Shown here: in pieces, positions 47,953 through 56,222 of the stretch | How the letters are laid out: each line of letters starts with the position of its first letter | Position numbering within the stretch: position 1 is the first letter of the stretch | Source of the DNA: Lysobacter sp. TY2-98 | GTDB taxonomy: Bacteria; Pseudomonadota; Gammaproteobacteria; Xanthomonadales; Xanthomonadaceae | Direction: 5' to 3' | DNA length: 64,000 nucleotides | NCBI RefSeq assembly: GCF_003367355.1 | Contig: NZ_CP031413.1 | Coordinates: 1,468,921-1,532,920, forward strand | Translations under genes and position numbers: made by a program | Notes under the pieces: generated by a model | Database searches by the model: none | The model's input: the letters and a program-made list of their open reading frames with translations, nothing else | What the model was told of the DNA's origin: nothing

Positions 47953-48422
47953 GCCGCGAGGCGTTCCACGCGCGCGGCGAAACAGCCGGGGCGCGCGTAG
48001 TGCACGTGGACGTAGGCAACGTCGGGCTTGGCGAACATCGCGCGCAGGCGTGCGTCGGCCTCCGTGCCCTCGAGTACGTCCGCTTCGATCAGCAGGTGTT
48101 CAGCGTCGAACGCACGCAGGGCCAGCAGGCGACGCCGCATGACGTCCGGCACCTCGTTGTCCATGTTCCGCGGCGTCGTCGACCCTTCGCGTACGTAGAC
48201 CGCATACCGCGCGTGGTACGGCGTGTGCTCGGGCTGGTGCACATGGTTGACCAGCAGCGCGACCTCGCCTTCACGGAGATCGCGCAGTTCGACGCGATCG
48301 GGCACGCCGCCCTCGGGCCCGACGCGCACCCGGCGCGCGCCACGCGCGACGAGCTCCTCATCGGAAAGGCCATACAGCGGCGTGAACGGCGCCGGGTCGA
48401 GACCGAAAATGCGATAGGACAT
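47949..48422 (-). CDS. DUF1203 protein
   Basis: A 157-residue protein of the DUF1203 family: MSYRIFGLDPAPFTPLYGLS at the start, LREGEVALLVNHVHQPEHTPY, then HVHYARPGCFAARVERL at the end. Function unknown; members are small cytosolic proteins. GGAG eight bases before the ATG at 48422 supports the start. It is divergent from the DUF1615 gene and convergent, with overlapping stops, with the GGDEF gene. Confidence 0.9.
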   Translation of the reverse strand: MSYRIFGLDPAPFTPLYGLSDEELVARGARRVRVGPEGGVPDRVELRDLREGEVALLVNHVHQPEHTPYHARYAVYVREGSTTPRNMDNEVPDVMRRRLLALRAFDAEHLLIEADVLEGTEADARLRAMFAKPDVAYVHVHYARPGCFAARVERLAA

Positions 48423-48548
48423 GACGCTGCTCCAGCGGACGATGCATGGAGCATCGGCGCAAGCGAATTCCTTCGCTATCCGCATCGTGCGCTGCGACGC
48501 AGCCGCCGCTCGGCTACCCTGCCGCATCGTCCTCCACCGCTTTCCAAC

Positions 48549-49694
48549 GTGCCCCCATACGCTGCCTCGAAGTCGACGTCCGTACGTCCTGGAATCGCGC
48601 CGCGCCTGCTGCGCTCGGCATTGGGCGCGACCGCGCTGCTGGCGCTGCTCGTCGGCTGCCGCCAGGAGCCGAAGCCGCGACCGAAGACTCCTGCCGAGGT
48701 CCGCGCCGAACTCGCGCGGCTGATGCCGCGCGGCGTGCGCGACCGCAGCGGTTGGGCGGCGGATATCCAGTCGGCGTTCGCCGCGCTGAAGATCGAGCCG
48801 AAGACCGCCAACCTCTGCGCGGTAGTCGCGGTGACGGAACAGGAGTCGACGTTCAACGCCGATCCCTCCGTGCCCGGGCTGGGCCGCATCGCGCTGGAGG
48901 AAATCGACCGCCGCATGACCGCGCATCACATTCCGCCCCTGGTCGCGCGCGCGGCGTTGCAGATCGAATCGCCGGACGGACGCACATGGGAAAAGCGCAT
49001 CGAGGCGGCGACCACCGAGCGGGATCTCAGCGACATCTACGAAGCGATGATCGCGCGCGTGCCGATGGGGAGCCGCCTGCTCGCGAGCTCGAATCCCGTC
49101 CATACCGGCGGGCCGATGCAGGTCAGCATCGCGTTCGCGGAAGAACTCGCGCGCGACAAGACCTATCCGTATCCCGCGCAGGGCTCGATCAGGCACGAAG
49201 TCTTTACGCGGCGCGGCGGCGTGTACTTCGGCACCGCGCACCTGCTCGGTTATCGCGCCTCCTACAAGCAGCCGATCTTCCGCTTCGCCGACTACAACGC
49301 CGGCTGGTACGCGAGCCGGAATGCCGCGTTCCAGAACATGGTCTCGGTGGCGACCGGTGTGCCTCTCGACCTCGACGGCGACCTCGTCAGCTATGACGGC
49401 GACACCAGCAAGACCGAACTCGCGATCGGCACGCTGTCGCAGGAGCTCGGCATGGACGCGTCGCAGATCCACCGCGCATTGCTCAAGTCGCGCAGCCTCG
49501 ACTTCGAGACGACCGCCCTCTATGTCGAGATCGGCAAGATCGCCGACCGCGCAGCCGGACACGTGCTGCCGCGCGCACGCCTGCCGGAGATCCGCCTGCA
49601 GAGTCCGAAAATCACGCGGCGGCTGACCACCGCGTGGTTCGCCAAGCGCGTCGACCAGCGCTACCGCGCCTGCATGGCCCGCGCGAAGGGCTGA
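48549..49694 (+). CDS. DUF1615 lipoprotein
   Basis: A 381-residue lipoprotein with lipobox LLVGC, here read from a GTG at 48549, which keeps a signal peptide of about 35 residues. The DUF1615 body has EVRAELARLMPRGVRDRSGWAADIQ, CAVVAVTEQESTFNADPSVPGLG (a Glu placed as in lytic transglycosylases) and RHEVFTRRGGVYFGTAHLL. Members are predicted murein-acting lipoproteins but are uncharacterised. It is convergent with the SDR gene over a nine-base gap held in a hairpin. Confidence 0.88.
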   Translation: MPPYAASKSTSVRPGIAPRLLRSALGATALLALLVGCRQEPKPRPKTPAEVRAELARLMPRGVRDRSGWAADIQSAFAALKIEPKTANLCAVVAVTEQESTFNADPSVPGLGRIALEEIDRRMTAHHIPPLVARAALQIESPDGRTWEKRIEAATTERDLSDIYEAMIARVPMGSRLLASSNPVHTGGPMQVSIAFAEELARDKTYPYPAQGSIRHEVFTRRGGVYFGTAHLLGYRASYKQPIFRFADYNAGWYASRNAAFQNMVSVATGVPLDLDGDLVSYDGDTSKTELAIGTLSQELGMDASQIHRALLKSRSLDFETTALYVEIGKIADRAAGHVLPRARLPEIRLQSPKITRRLTTAWFAKRVDQRYRACMARAKG

Positions 49695-49709
49695 TCGCTG
49701 CGATCAGCC
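49689..49709. repeat. Hairpin holding the stop codons of two convergent genes
   Basis: GGCTGATCG (49689-49697) and CGATCAGCC (49701-49709) form a nine-base-pair stem with a three-base loop. The TGA of the DUF1615 gene and the TGA of the opposing SDR gene both lie inside the stem. It lacks a T tract on either side. Confidence 0.6.
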
Positions 49710-50699
49710 GCGCGGGCCGCCCATCACCGGCAGGATCGCCCCGTTGACGTAGGAACCGGTCACCGGCGATGCGAGGAAGACGTAGGCCGGCGACAGCTCC
49801 TCCGGCTGCGCCGGTCGCTTCATGTCGCTCTTCGCGCCGAATTTCGACACCGATTCCGCGTCGCGATCGGCGGGATTCAGCGGCGTCCATACCGGGCCCG
49901 GCGCCACCGCGTTCACGCGGATGCCGCGTTCGAGCAGGTTGCTCGCCAGCGACATCGTGAACGCGTTGATCGCGCCCTTGGTCGCGGAATAGTCGAGCAG
50001 TTCCTTGCTGCCGAAGATCGCGGTTTCCGACGTCGTGTTGATGATGCAGGCGCCTTCCTGCATGTGCGGCAGGGCCGCGCGCGCCATGTGGAAGTAGCCG
50101 CCGACGTTGGTTTCCAGCGTCATCATCAATTGATCGTCGGTGATGTCCTCCAGCGTCTTCGCGTGCTGCTGGAAGGCGGCATTGTTGACCAGGATGTCGA
50201 GCTTGCCGAATTCATCGACCGCCTGTTGCACCGCCCGCTCGCAGAAGCCGGCGTCACGCACGTCACCGGCGATCGTGATGCAACGGCGACCTTCGGCTTC
50301 GACGCACTCCTTCGTGGTCTTCGCGTCCTCGTGCTCGTCGAGATACAGCACCGCGACGTCCGCACCTTCGCGCGCGAACAGCACCGCCACGGCGCGCCCG
50401 ATGCCGGAATCCGCGCCGGTGACGATCGCGACCATGTCTTCGAGCTTGCCGCTGCCGAGATAACCGGGCGCAAGAAAGCGCGGCTCCAGCTCGAGATCGT
50501 GCTCGTTGCCCGGCTTCTTCAGATGCTGCCTCGGCAGCGGGTTCTCGGGCTTGCGATCGAGGCCGGCCTGCACGGCCTTCTTGCTCGTGTCCGACGACGT
50601 GCCGCCGTCGGACACTTCCTTGCGATCGATGCGCGACTGGATGCGTCGCTGGGCGTCCGCGGTGCGCGCACCGTCGCCCTTCGGATGCTGGCTCGCCAT
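49704..50699 (-). CDS. SDR family oxidoreductase with N-terminal extension (YghA-like)
   Basis: A 331-residue short-chain dehydrogenase. About 85 charged residues precede the Rossmann part, as in YghA. TGADSGIGRAV is the cofactor loop, NNAAFQQHAK follows, and the active site is in YSATKGAINAF. ATG 50699 is preferred over an in-frame ATG at 50762. It probably reduces aldehydes or is stress linked, as its homologues suggest; substrate unknown. Confidence 0.93.
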   Translation of the reverse strand: MASQHPKGDGARTADAQRRIQSRIDRKEVSDGGTSSDTSKKAVQAGLDRKPENPLPRQHLKKPGNEHDLELEPRFLAPGYLGSGKLEDMVAIVTGADSGIGRAVAVLFAREGADVAVLYLDEHEDAKTTKECVEAEGRRCITIAGDVRDAGFCERAVQQAVDEFGKLDILVNNAAFQQHAKTLEDITDDQLMMTLETNVGGYFHMARAALPHMQEGACIINTTSETAIFGSKELLDYSATKGAINAFTMSLASNLLERGIRVNAVAPGPVWTPLNPADRDAESVSKFGAKSDMKRPAQPEELSPAYVFLASPVTGSYVNGAILPVMGGPRG

Positions 50700-50796
50700 G
50701 GTCTCGTCCTGTGCAGGGAAAGCTCCACCCTGCCCGGCGCTCCGCAAAGCGCCGGTGAGCAACGACTGACGAAACCGTGAGCGCGACCCCGTGTAT

Positions 50797-51315
50797 TCAG
50801 GCCGGCGCGTCGGGACCCGCGATGAAGTCCATCTTGCCGAGCGGCGCGCCTTCGCGACGCAGCAACGCGTAGGTCGTAGTGACGTGGAAGTACAGGTTCG
50901 GCAGCACGAACTTCAGCAGGTAGTCCTGGCCGTTGAAGCGCATTTCACCCGACCGCATCTTGAGCACGATCTCGCGGCCTTCGCTGCCGTCGACCTTGCC
51001 CGCCTCCACCGCCTCGACCAGCTCGATGGTGCGCGCGATGCGCGCGTAGAGCTGATCGAGCGTGGCCTCCTCGTCGGCCAGCGGCATGGGCTCCTGGCCG
51101 GCAAGGCGCGCCGCACCGTTCTTGGCCATGTCACAGGCGATCTGCACCTGGCGCGACAGCGGCAGCATGTCGTCGATCAGCCGCAGCTGCAGCAGCGAAT
51201 CAGGATCGACGCCGCGCTGGCGCGCATGCGCCGCGCCCTTTTCGAGGATGTGCCGCAGATTGTGCAGCGCACGAACGAATACCGGAACCGACGCCTGGTA
51301 GAGGGAGATCGCCAT
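50797..51315 (-). CDS. DUF1993 protein
   Basis: A 172-residue cytosolic protein of the DUF1993 family (DinB-like four-helix fold): ISLYQASVPVFVRALHNL, MLPLSRQVQIACDMAK, and QDYLLKFVLPNLYFHVTTTYALLR with His residues as in the metal site of DinB-like proteins. Function unknown. It lies 97 bases upstream of the SDR gene on the same strand. Confidence 0.92.
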   Translation of the reverse strand: MAISLYQASVPVFVRALHNLRHILEKGAAHARQRGVDPDSLLQLRLIDDMLPLSRQVQIACDMAKNGAARLAGQEPMPLADEEATLDQLYARIARTIELVEAVEAGKVDGSEGREIVLKMRSGEMRFNGQDYLLKFVLPNLYFHVTTTYALLRREGAPLGKMDFIAGPDAPA

Positions 51316-51378
51316 GACCGTCTCGCAAGAGGGGAAGCGGCAAGCTTAATACGCCGCCACAGTCCGTCATCCGCCCGG

Positions 51379-51406
51379 CGGCGGCCGCGCGACGGCGGCC
51401 GCGCGA
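51379..51406. repeat. Two tandem copies of a 14-base unit
   Basis: CGGCGGCCGCGCGA is repeated twice head to tail in the 172-base gap between the DUF1993 gene and the next gene. The rest of the gap shows nothing recognisable. Confidence 0.75.
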
Positions 51407-51496
51407 CGGGGCCGCACGCTGCGTTCACCGCCGGAAAACGGCGGGGCCCGGCATGATCGCGATGCGGCCGTAGGCCGAATCGTCGAGGTGCAGACC

Positions 51497-51796
51497 ATGC
51501 AGGAGCGGATCGAGGTCGGGCAGATGGTGTTCGTGAAGGACGGCGGCGTCGGGATCGGCGCCGTGCGCGAAACGCGACGCACCGAATTCGTCGTCAACAT
51601 CCAGAACGCGGGTGACTTCGTCCTGCCGAACAATGCAGTGCGCGACGTGCACTCGGGCAAGGTTCTGCTGGCGGTCGACCGGCTCGCCCCGGAGGTCGTG
51701 GAGGCGCTGCGCCACGTGCACGATTCCGAATCGCCGGAATTCGCCGTGGTCGACCCGCGCGATGGCACGCCCGACGCCGGCGCGCGTCCGCACTGA
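51497..51796 (+). CDS. Small PRC-barrel-like protein
   Basis: A 99-residue protein: IEVGQMVFVKDGGVGIGAVRE then FVLPNNAVRDVHSGKVLLAVDRL, the strand-turn order of a PRC-barrel or DUF2171 domain, which is often found in stress or RNA-processing proteins. The start is the ATG at 51497; a GTG at 51488 adds three residues. The call is by pattern only. Confidence 0.65.
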   Translation: MQERIEVGQMVFVKDGGVGIGAVRETRRTEFVVNIQNAGDFVLPNNAVRDVHSGKVLLAVDRLAPEVVEALRHVHDSESPEFAVVDPRDGTPDAGARPH

Positions 51797-51863
51797 CTGC
51801 CGGTTCAGCCGCGGCGGCCTGCACCGCACTATCCTCGGCATCCCGTTACCGGATGCCGATCGC

Positions 51864-52172
51864 ATGACCCTGACCCGCACGCTGCTCGCGACCGCGATTG
51901 CCCTCGCTCTCCCGCTGTCCGCCTCGGCCAGCAGCTTCGCCGGCTCGTCCGCGGGCTCGTCGGCCGGCGCGTCGTCCAATTCGAGCGGCAGCTCGTCGGG
52001 CAACGACAAGGTGGTGATGCAGGCACGCGACGATGCTGCAGTGTTCGTCGCCACCGACGGCCGCGTACGCGGCGCGCAGCTCGAAGCCGCACTTCGCGTC
52101 ATGCGCGAACACCGCGCCGATGCGCGTACGGCCAGTGACCTGCAACTCGCGATGGCGATCCTCGCCCGCTGA
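51864..52172 (+). CDS. DUF2388 protein, exported
   Basis: A 102-residue exported protein. A signal peptide (MTLTRTLLATAIALALPLSASA) is followed by a Ser/Gly-rich stretch and a small domain with DAAVFVATDGRVRGAQLEAAL and LQLAMAILAR, matching DUF2388. It lies 17 bases upstream of the DUF4105 gene. These two families are commonly neighbours in Pseudomonas and relatives, so they may act together on the envelope; function unknown. Confidence 0.88.
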   Translation: MTLTRTLLATAIALALPLSASASSFAGSSAGSSAGASSNSSGSSSGNDKVVMQARDDAAVFVATDGRVRGAQLEAALRVMREHRADARTASDLQLAMAILAR

Positions 52173-52189
52173 TTTCGCGTTGCGCCGCA

Positions 52190-53971
52190 ATGTCGATCGC
52201 GCGCCTGCTCGCGTTCATTGCCGCGTTCGCGCTGACGTCGCCCACGGGCGCCGTTACCGTGTCGACGGACACCGCCGGCCTCAGCGACACGCAACGCGCG
52301 ATCAGTGACGCCGCGCTCGCACGCGCCGCGTCGATGCTTCCTACCGCATGGTCCGATGCACTGCGCGCACCACTGCGCGTGCGGTGGCGCGACGATCTGC
52401 CACCCGACGTCGAGGGACGCTACGTCCCCGGCACGCTGACGCTGCGACGCGGCCTGCTCGACACCTCGACGCCTCTTGCGCCATCGCGCGAACTGCTCGC
52501 CGCGACGCTGCACGAACTCGCGCACGCCTGGGACCGGTCGCCGCAGGGCGGGCTATCGCGGGATCCACGCCTGCTCGATCTCGCTGGCTGGTCGGTCGCA
52601 CCGCTGGGCGGTCGCGTCGCGCGGAACGACTTCCGCGATCGTTCGCCGGATGCGTACGAACGCACGGATCCGCGCGAGTTCGTCGCGGTGAATCTCGAAC
52701 ATTTCCTGCTGGACGCGGACTACGCCTGTCGCCGGCCGGAGCTGGCGCAGTGGTTCGCGACACGCGCGGGCCGCGACCAACCCGCGCGTGAGTGCGGCGC
52801 GCCCGTATTCGCCCAGCCGCGCCCGGTGGGCGCCGCGGACGAATCCCCTCTGCTCGCGCTCGACCCTGCACGGGTTTACGCCGTCGACTACCTGCTTGCA
52901 GGGCCCGATACGCAGCCGATGAGCCGCTGGGGCCATTCGATGCTGCGTCTGGTCATCTGCGCGCCCGGTCATGCGTCTGGCCCCGAGTGCCGGCTCGACA
53001 TCGCATGGCACGTCGTGCTGTCGTTCCGCGCCTTCGTCGACGACGTGCAACTCTCGAGCTGGCGCGGGCTGACCGGCGACTATCCATCACGCCTGTTCTT
53101 GCTGCCGATGCCGCAGGTGATCGATGAGTACACGAAAGTCGAACTGCGCGATCTGACGTCGCTCCCACTGAAGCTCTCGCGCGGAGAGATCGCATCGCTG
53201 GTCGAACGCGCCGCACAGGTGCACTGGAGCTATGACGGGCGCTATCGCTTCGTCAGTCGCAACTGCGCGGTGGATACGTGGACGCTGCTGCATGACGGCG
53301 TGCCGCGCCTGGCGTCCATCGACCTGCGCAGCTTCACGCCGACGGGCCTGCAGTCGAAACTGGTTCACGCGGGCATCGCCGACGCGCACGTGCTGGACGA
53401 TGCCGACACCGCGCGCCGCGTCGGGTACCGCTTCGATTCGCAGGCGCAGCATTACGCGCAGCTGTTCGACGTCGCGAAGTCTTCGCTGCCACTCCCCGCT
53501 CGTGACTTCGCGGCTTGGCTCGATCTGCCCGCGTCGCAACGTACCTCGTGGATCGAACGCGGCGATCTCAAAGCCACCGCCGCCCTACTCGTCCTCGAAA
53601 CGGCCGCGCTGCGTCGCGCCGAGTTGCGTGCGGCCGACGAGGTGAAGCATCGCCTGCTGCATGATCGCGATGCAGCCATCGACGGCCTACGCGCCGGCAC
53701 GAACGCAGCGATCGCGACCGCGGCCCGTCTCGCGCGTCCCGCCGCATTCGCGCCCGACGGCTACGGTCTGCCGACGATGGACGAACGCGCCGGGATCACG
53801 GCGCGCCTCGCGGCTGAGGCGAGTCTCGCCAATCGTCAGGAAGATGCGCTGCGCGCCGCGGCCGACGCGCTGCTCGCGCCGCCGCAGCGCGACGATCTGC
53901 ACGACGCCCGCGATAACGTCGAGCGGCTCGGCAAGCGACTGCGGATGCTCTCGACGGCCGCTGCGATCTGA
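52190..53971 (+). CDS. DUF4105 protein with N-terminal HExxH metalloprotease-like segment
   Basis: A 593-residue exported protein. A signal peptide (first 21 residues) precedes a part with HELAH (His108, Glu109, His112), a zinc-protease-like HExxH, and a following Glu (DPREF) that could be a third ligand. DUF4105 follows with WGHSMLRL (His249) and SRNCAVDTW (Cys359), the order of an NlpC/P60-like His and Cys. So two potential catalytic centres lie in one periplasmic protein. Activity is unproven. It follows the DUF2388 gene by 17 bases. Confidence 0.85.
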   Translation: MSIARLLAFIAAFALTSPTGAVTVSTDTAGLSDTQRAISDAALARAASMLPTAWSDALRAPLRVRWRDDLPPDVEGRYVPGTLTLRRGLLDTSTPLAPSRELLAATLHELAHAWDRSPQGGLSRDPRLLDLAGWSVAPLGGRVARNDFRDRSPDAYERTDPREFVAVNLEHFLLDADYACRRPELAQWFATRAGRDQPARECGAPVFAQPRPVGAADESPLLALDPARVYAVDYLLAGPDTQPMSRWGHSMLRLVICAPGHASGPECRLDIAWHVVLSFRAFVDDVQLSSWRGLTGDYPSRLFLLPMPQVIDEYTKVELRDLTSLPLKLSRGEIASLVERAAQVHWSYDGRYRFVSRNCAVDTWTLLHDGVPRLASIDLRSFTPTGLQSKLVHAGIADAHVLDDADTARRVGYRFDSQAQHYAQLFDVAKSSLPLPARDFAAWLDLPASQRTSWIERGDLKATAALLVLETAALRRAELRAADEVKHRLLHDRDAAIDGLRAGTNAAIATAARLARPAAFAPDGYGLPTMDERAGITARLAAEASLANRQEDALRAAADALLAPPQRDDLHDARDNVERLGKRLRMLSTAAAI

Positions 53972-54068
53972 GCGCGAAACGTTCCGCGCGACGCCGCCTA
54001 TCGGCGTCGCGCCGCTAAAGCCGCGTCGCGCGCGGTCGTTGACGTGAGGGACATCACAGGACCCGCCC

Positions 54069-54815
54069 ATGACCCGCTCGACCGCACGTCGCCTCCTGCT
54101 CGTCGCCGGCCTCGCCGCCGCGCTGCCCGCTTTCGCCGGGGATCCGATCTCGACGGATCGCCCGGACTTCGTCGAATCGAGCGCGACGGTCGGCCGTCAT
54201 GTGCAGCTGGAGACCAGCGTGGCCGCGAGCGCCGACGAGGGCGCGCCGCTGGAGCGTTCGACGCCGACGCTGCTGCGCGTGGGACTGGGCGATGCCTGGG
54301 AGCTGCGGTTCGAGACCGAAGGCCGCATCAACGCGGCGGGTGAATCCGACTGGGCCGACATCGGCGTCGGCGTGAAGCATCACCTGCAGGATCGCGAGGG
54401 CATGCCGTCGATGGCGTGGATCGCGGGCGCGGAACTGCCGACGGGGGTCGGTGCGGACAGACGTGGCGTGCGGCCGTCGCTGGAGTTCGTCGCCGAGTGG
54501 GAACTCGCGCACGACATCGGCATCGGCGTGATGCCCGGCCTGTCCTATGAACGCGGCGATGGCGACAACGGCCTTGCCGGGTTGTTGGCGGTGGTGGTCG
54601 GCAAATCGTTCGCGGACGGCCGCGCGCGCGTGTTCGGCGAAGTCGCGGCGCAGCGCATCCCGATCCACGGCGACGATGGCCCGGAAACCACGTTCGATAC
54701 CGGCGCGAGCTGGCGCTTCGGCGACAACACGCAGGTCGACATGGCGTACAGCTACGGCCTGAGCGACGCCGCCGCCGATCGCGCATGGACGGTCGGCATC
54801 TCGCAGCGCTGGTGA
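54069..54815 (+). CDS. Outer-membrane beta-barrel-like protein
   Basis: A 248-residue exported protein with a signal peptide ending near AFAGDP. The body alternates strands of outward hydrophobic residues (LRVGLGDAWELRFETEGR, ADIGVGVKHHL, AELPTGVG) and ends in an aromatic Trp after Arg, as in outer membrane barrels. It resembles the Phenol_MetA_deg/transporter OMP group. Cargo unknown. A hairpin follows in the gap to the convergent cupin gene. Confidence 0.82.
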   Translation: MTRSTARRLLLVAGLAAALPAFAGDPISTDRPDFVESSATVGRHVQLETSVAASADEGAPLERSTPTLLRVGLGDAWELRFETEGRINAAGESDWADIGVGVKHHLQDREGMPSMAWIAGAELPTGVGADRRGVRPSLEFVAEWELAHDIGIGVMPGLSYERGDGDNGLAGLLAVVVGKSFADGRARVFGEVAAQRIPIHGDDGPETTFDTGASWRFGDNTQVDMAYSYGLSDAAADRAWTVGISQRW

Positions 54816-54824
54816 CGGTGTAGC

Positions 54825-54849
54825 GCGCGACGCAGGCGATGCGTCGCGT
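54825..54849. terminator. Hairpin between convergent OMP and cupin genes
   Basis: A stem of at least nine base pairs (GCGACGCA with TGCGTCGC core, 54827-54834 and 54840-54847) around a five-base loop, in the 39-base gap between convergent genes. There is no T tract. Confidence 0.5.
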
Positions 54850-54854
54850 CGACC

Positions 54855-55298
54855 TCAGTACGGCGTGCCGTCGCGGTGGATGTAGCGCTCGCCGGTCCAA
54901 CGCATGTCGATGTCGGAGTAGTGGCAGAGCTTCGTCGTCGCTTGGCCAATGGCGACGAACACGCAGTCCGCATGGCTGTCGTTGCGGAGGCAGTGACCGT
55001 TGCCGTCGCCCTTCGGAAATGCGGCGACGTCACCCGCACGCAGCACCGTTTCCCCGTGGTCGTCGACGAGCACGGCCTCGCCCGAAATCATCACGACGAG
55101 TTCGTCCTCGTCCTCATGCCAATGGCGCTGCGACGACCACGCGCCTGGCTTCAGCGTGACGTGGCTGGCGCCGAAATCCTTCAGGCCCGTGGCGGGCGCA
55201 AGGCGGCGATACCAGCGGCCGGCGACGTCGCGGGCGAAGGGCTCGGGATAGCCCGTGGCATTGGTGGCGGGAAGACGGTCCAGGTCGATGCGCGGCAC
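54855..55298 (-). CDS. Cupin domain protein
   Basis: A 147-residue cupin. A metal-binding motif is seen in QRHWHEDEDELVVMISG, followed by GDVAAFPKGDGNGHCLRN. The start is a GTG at 55298, with AAGGAG six bases upstream, giving MPRIDLDRLPATNATGYPEP. The exact role is unknown; many such cupins are isomerases or regulators of small molecules. The start would not be found if only ATG were accepted. Confidence 0.9.
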   Translation of the reverse strand: MPRIDLDRLPATNATGYPEPFARDVAGRWYRRLAPATGLKDFGASHVTLKPGAWSSQRHWHEDEDELVVMISGEAVLVDDHGETVLRAGDVAAFPKGDGNGHCLRNDSHADCVFVAIGQATTKLCHYSDIDMRWTGERYIHRDGTPY

Positions 55299-55381
55299 GG
55301 CGGGCTCCTTGGTTCGCGTCACTGCATTGAAGCCGGTCGCGGTGCGCGCGGCGCGCCCGCTGTCGGAACCCGGCGTTCCGC

Positions 55382-56101
55382 TCAATCGATGTCTTCGTCG
55401 TCGAGCCACGACTCGTCATCGGGCAGCGGCGTCCCGTCGTCCGTCGCCGCGGCCGGCTCGAGCAGCGTGTAGTCGTCGACCTCGCGATCCCGGATCGCGC
55501 GCGACACGGCGTAGGCTTCGAGCGCCGGCTGGCGCATGCCGGACAGGAAGCGCTGTGCGAACCACGGGCCGGCGATCCAGTCGTCGACCTTGCCCGCGGG
55601 CAGGAACACCGGCCCGTCGGGCACCAGCGGCGGCGGGATCGCCGAATTGGGCATGGTCAGCACCGTGAACGTAAGCATTTCCGGCGCATCGGCAGGCCAC
55701 CGGTCCCACAGGCCGGCGGCGAACAGCACCTCGCCCGCGCGCGACTGGATGAAGTACGGGCGCGCCGGCTTCACCGTGCGGTCCCACTTGTAATAGCCGG
55801 TCATCGGGATGACGCAGCGTCGCTTTTCCCACGCGCTGCGGTAGATGCGGCTGGACGACGCGCGATCCAGGCGCGCGGTCACCGTCGTGTACTTGGTGTC
55901 CGGCGTCTTCGACCAGCTCGGCACCAGGCCCCACAGCGCATCGCCGACATCGGTCCCGGAACCGACGTCGAGGATGATCGCCGCCGGCTTGCGCACGGCG
56001 ATGTTGTAGCGCTCGGGCGACGCGGCGAGCGCAGCGGCGACGCCGCCCGGCAGGCCCGCGGGCAGCGCCTCGGGCAGGAAGGCCTGGGCGAATCGACGCA
56101 T
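55382..56101 (-). CDS. SRAP (YedK/HMCES) homologue lacking all four catalytic residues
   Basis: A 239-residue protein with the SRAP fold pattern: RYNIA, WGLVPSW, GYYKW, AAGLWD. In active SRAP proteins Cys2, Asn75, Glu105 and His160 (E. coli YedK numbering) form and cut a thiazolidine crosslink at abasic sites. Here the start reads MRRFAQAF (no Cys2), INAR becomes VTAR, GWFEW becomes GYYKW, and the His position is Val. So it cannot crosslink by the known mechanism. The start at 56101 aligns with the family; an ATG at 56137 would add twelve residues. It lies 83 bases upstream of the cupin gene on the same strand. Confidence 0.85.
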   Translation of the reverse strand: MRRFAQAFLPEALPAGLPGGVAAALAASPERYNIAVRKPAAIILDVGSGTDVGDALWGLVPSWSKTPDTKYTTVTARLDRASSSRIYRSAWEKRRCVIPMTGYYKWDRTVKPARPYFIQSRAGEVLFAAGLWDRWPADAPEMLTFTVLTMPNSAIPPPLVPDGPVFLPAGKVDDWIAGPWFAQRFLSGMRQPALEAYAVSRAIRDREVDDYTLLEPAAATDDGTPLPDDESWLDDEDID

Positions 56102-56222
56102 GGACGTCCATTGGGGGCGACGCCCTGCTGATGCCATGCAGCGCGTCGACACCACGTGCGCAGCCCACGCTTCACGACCCTTCAGTTCTTCACGCAGCGG
56201 CCGATAGCGGTGTCGACCCGGA

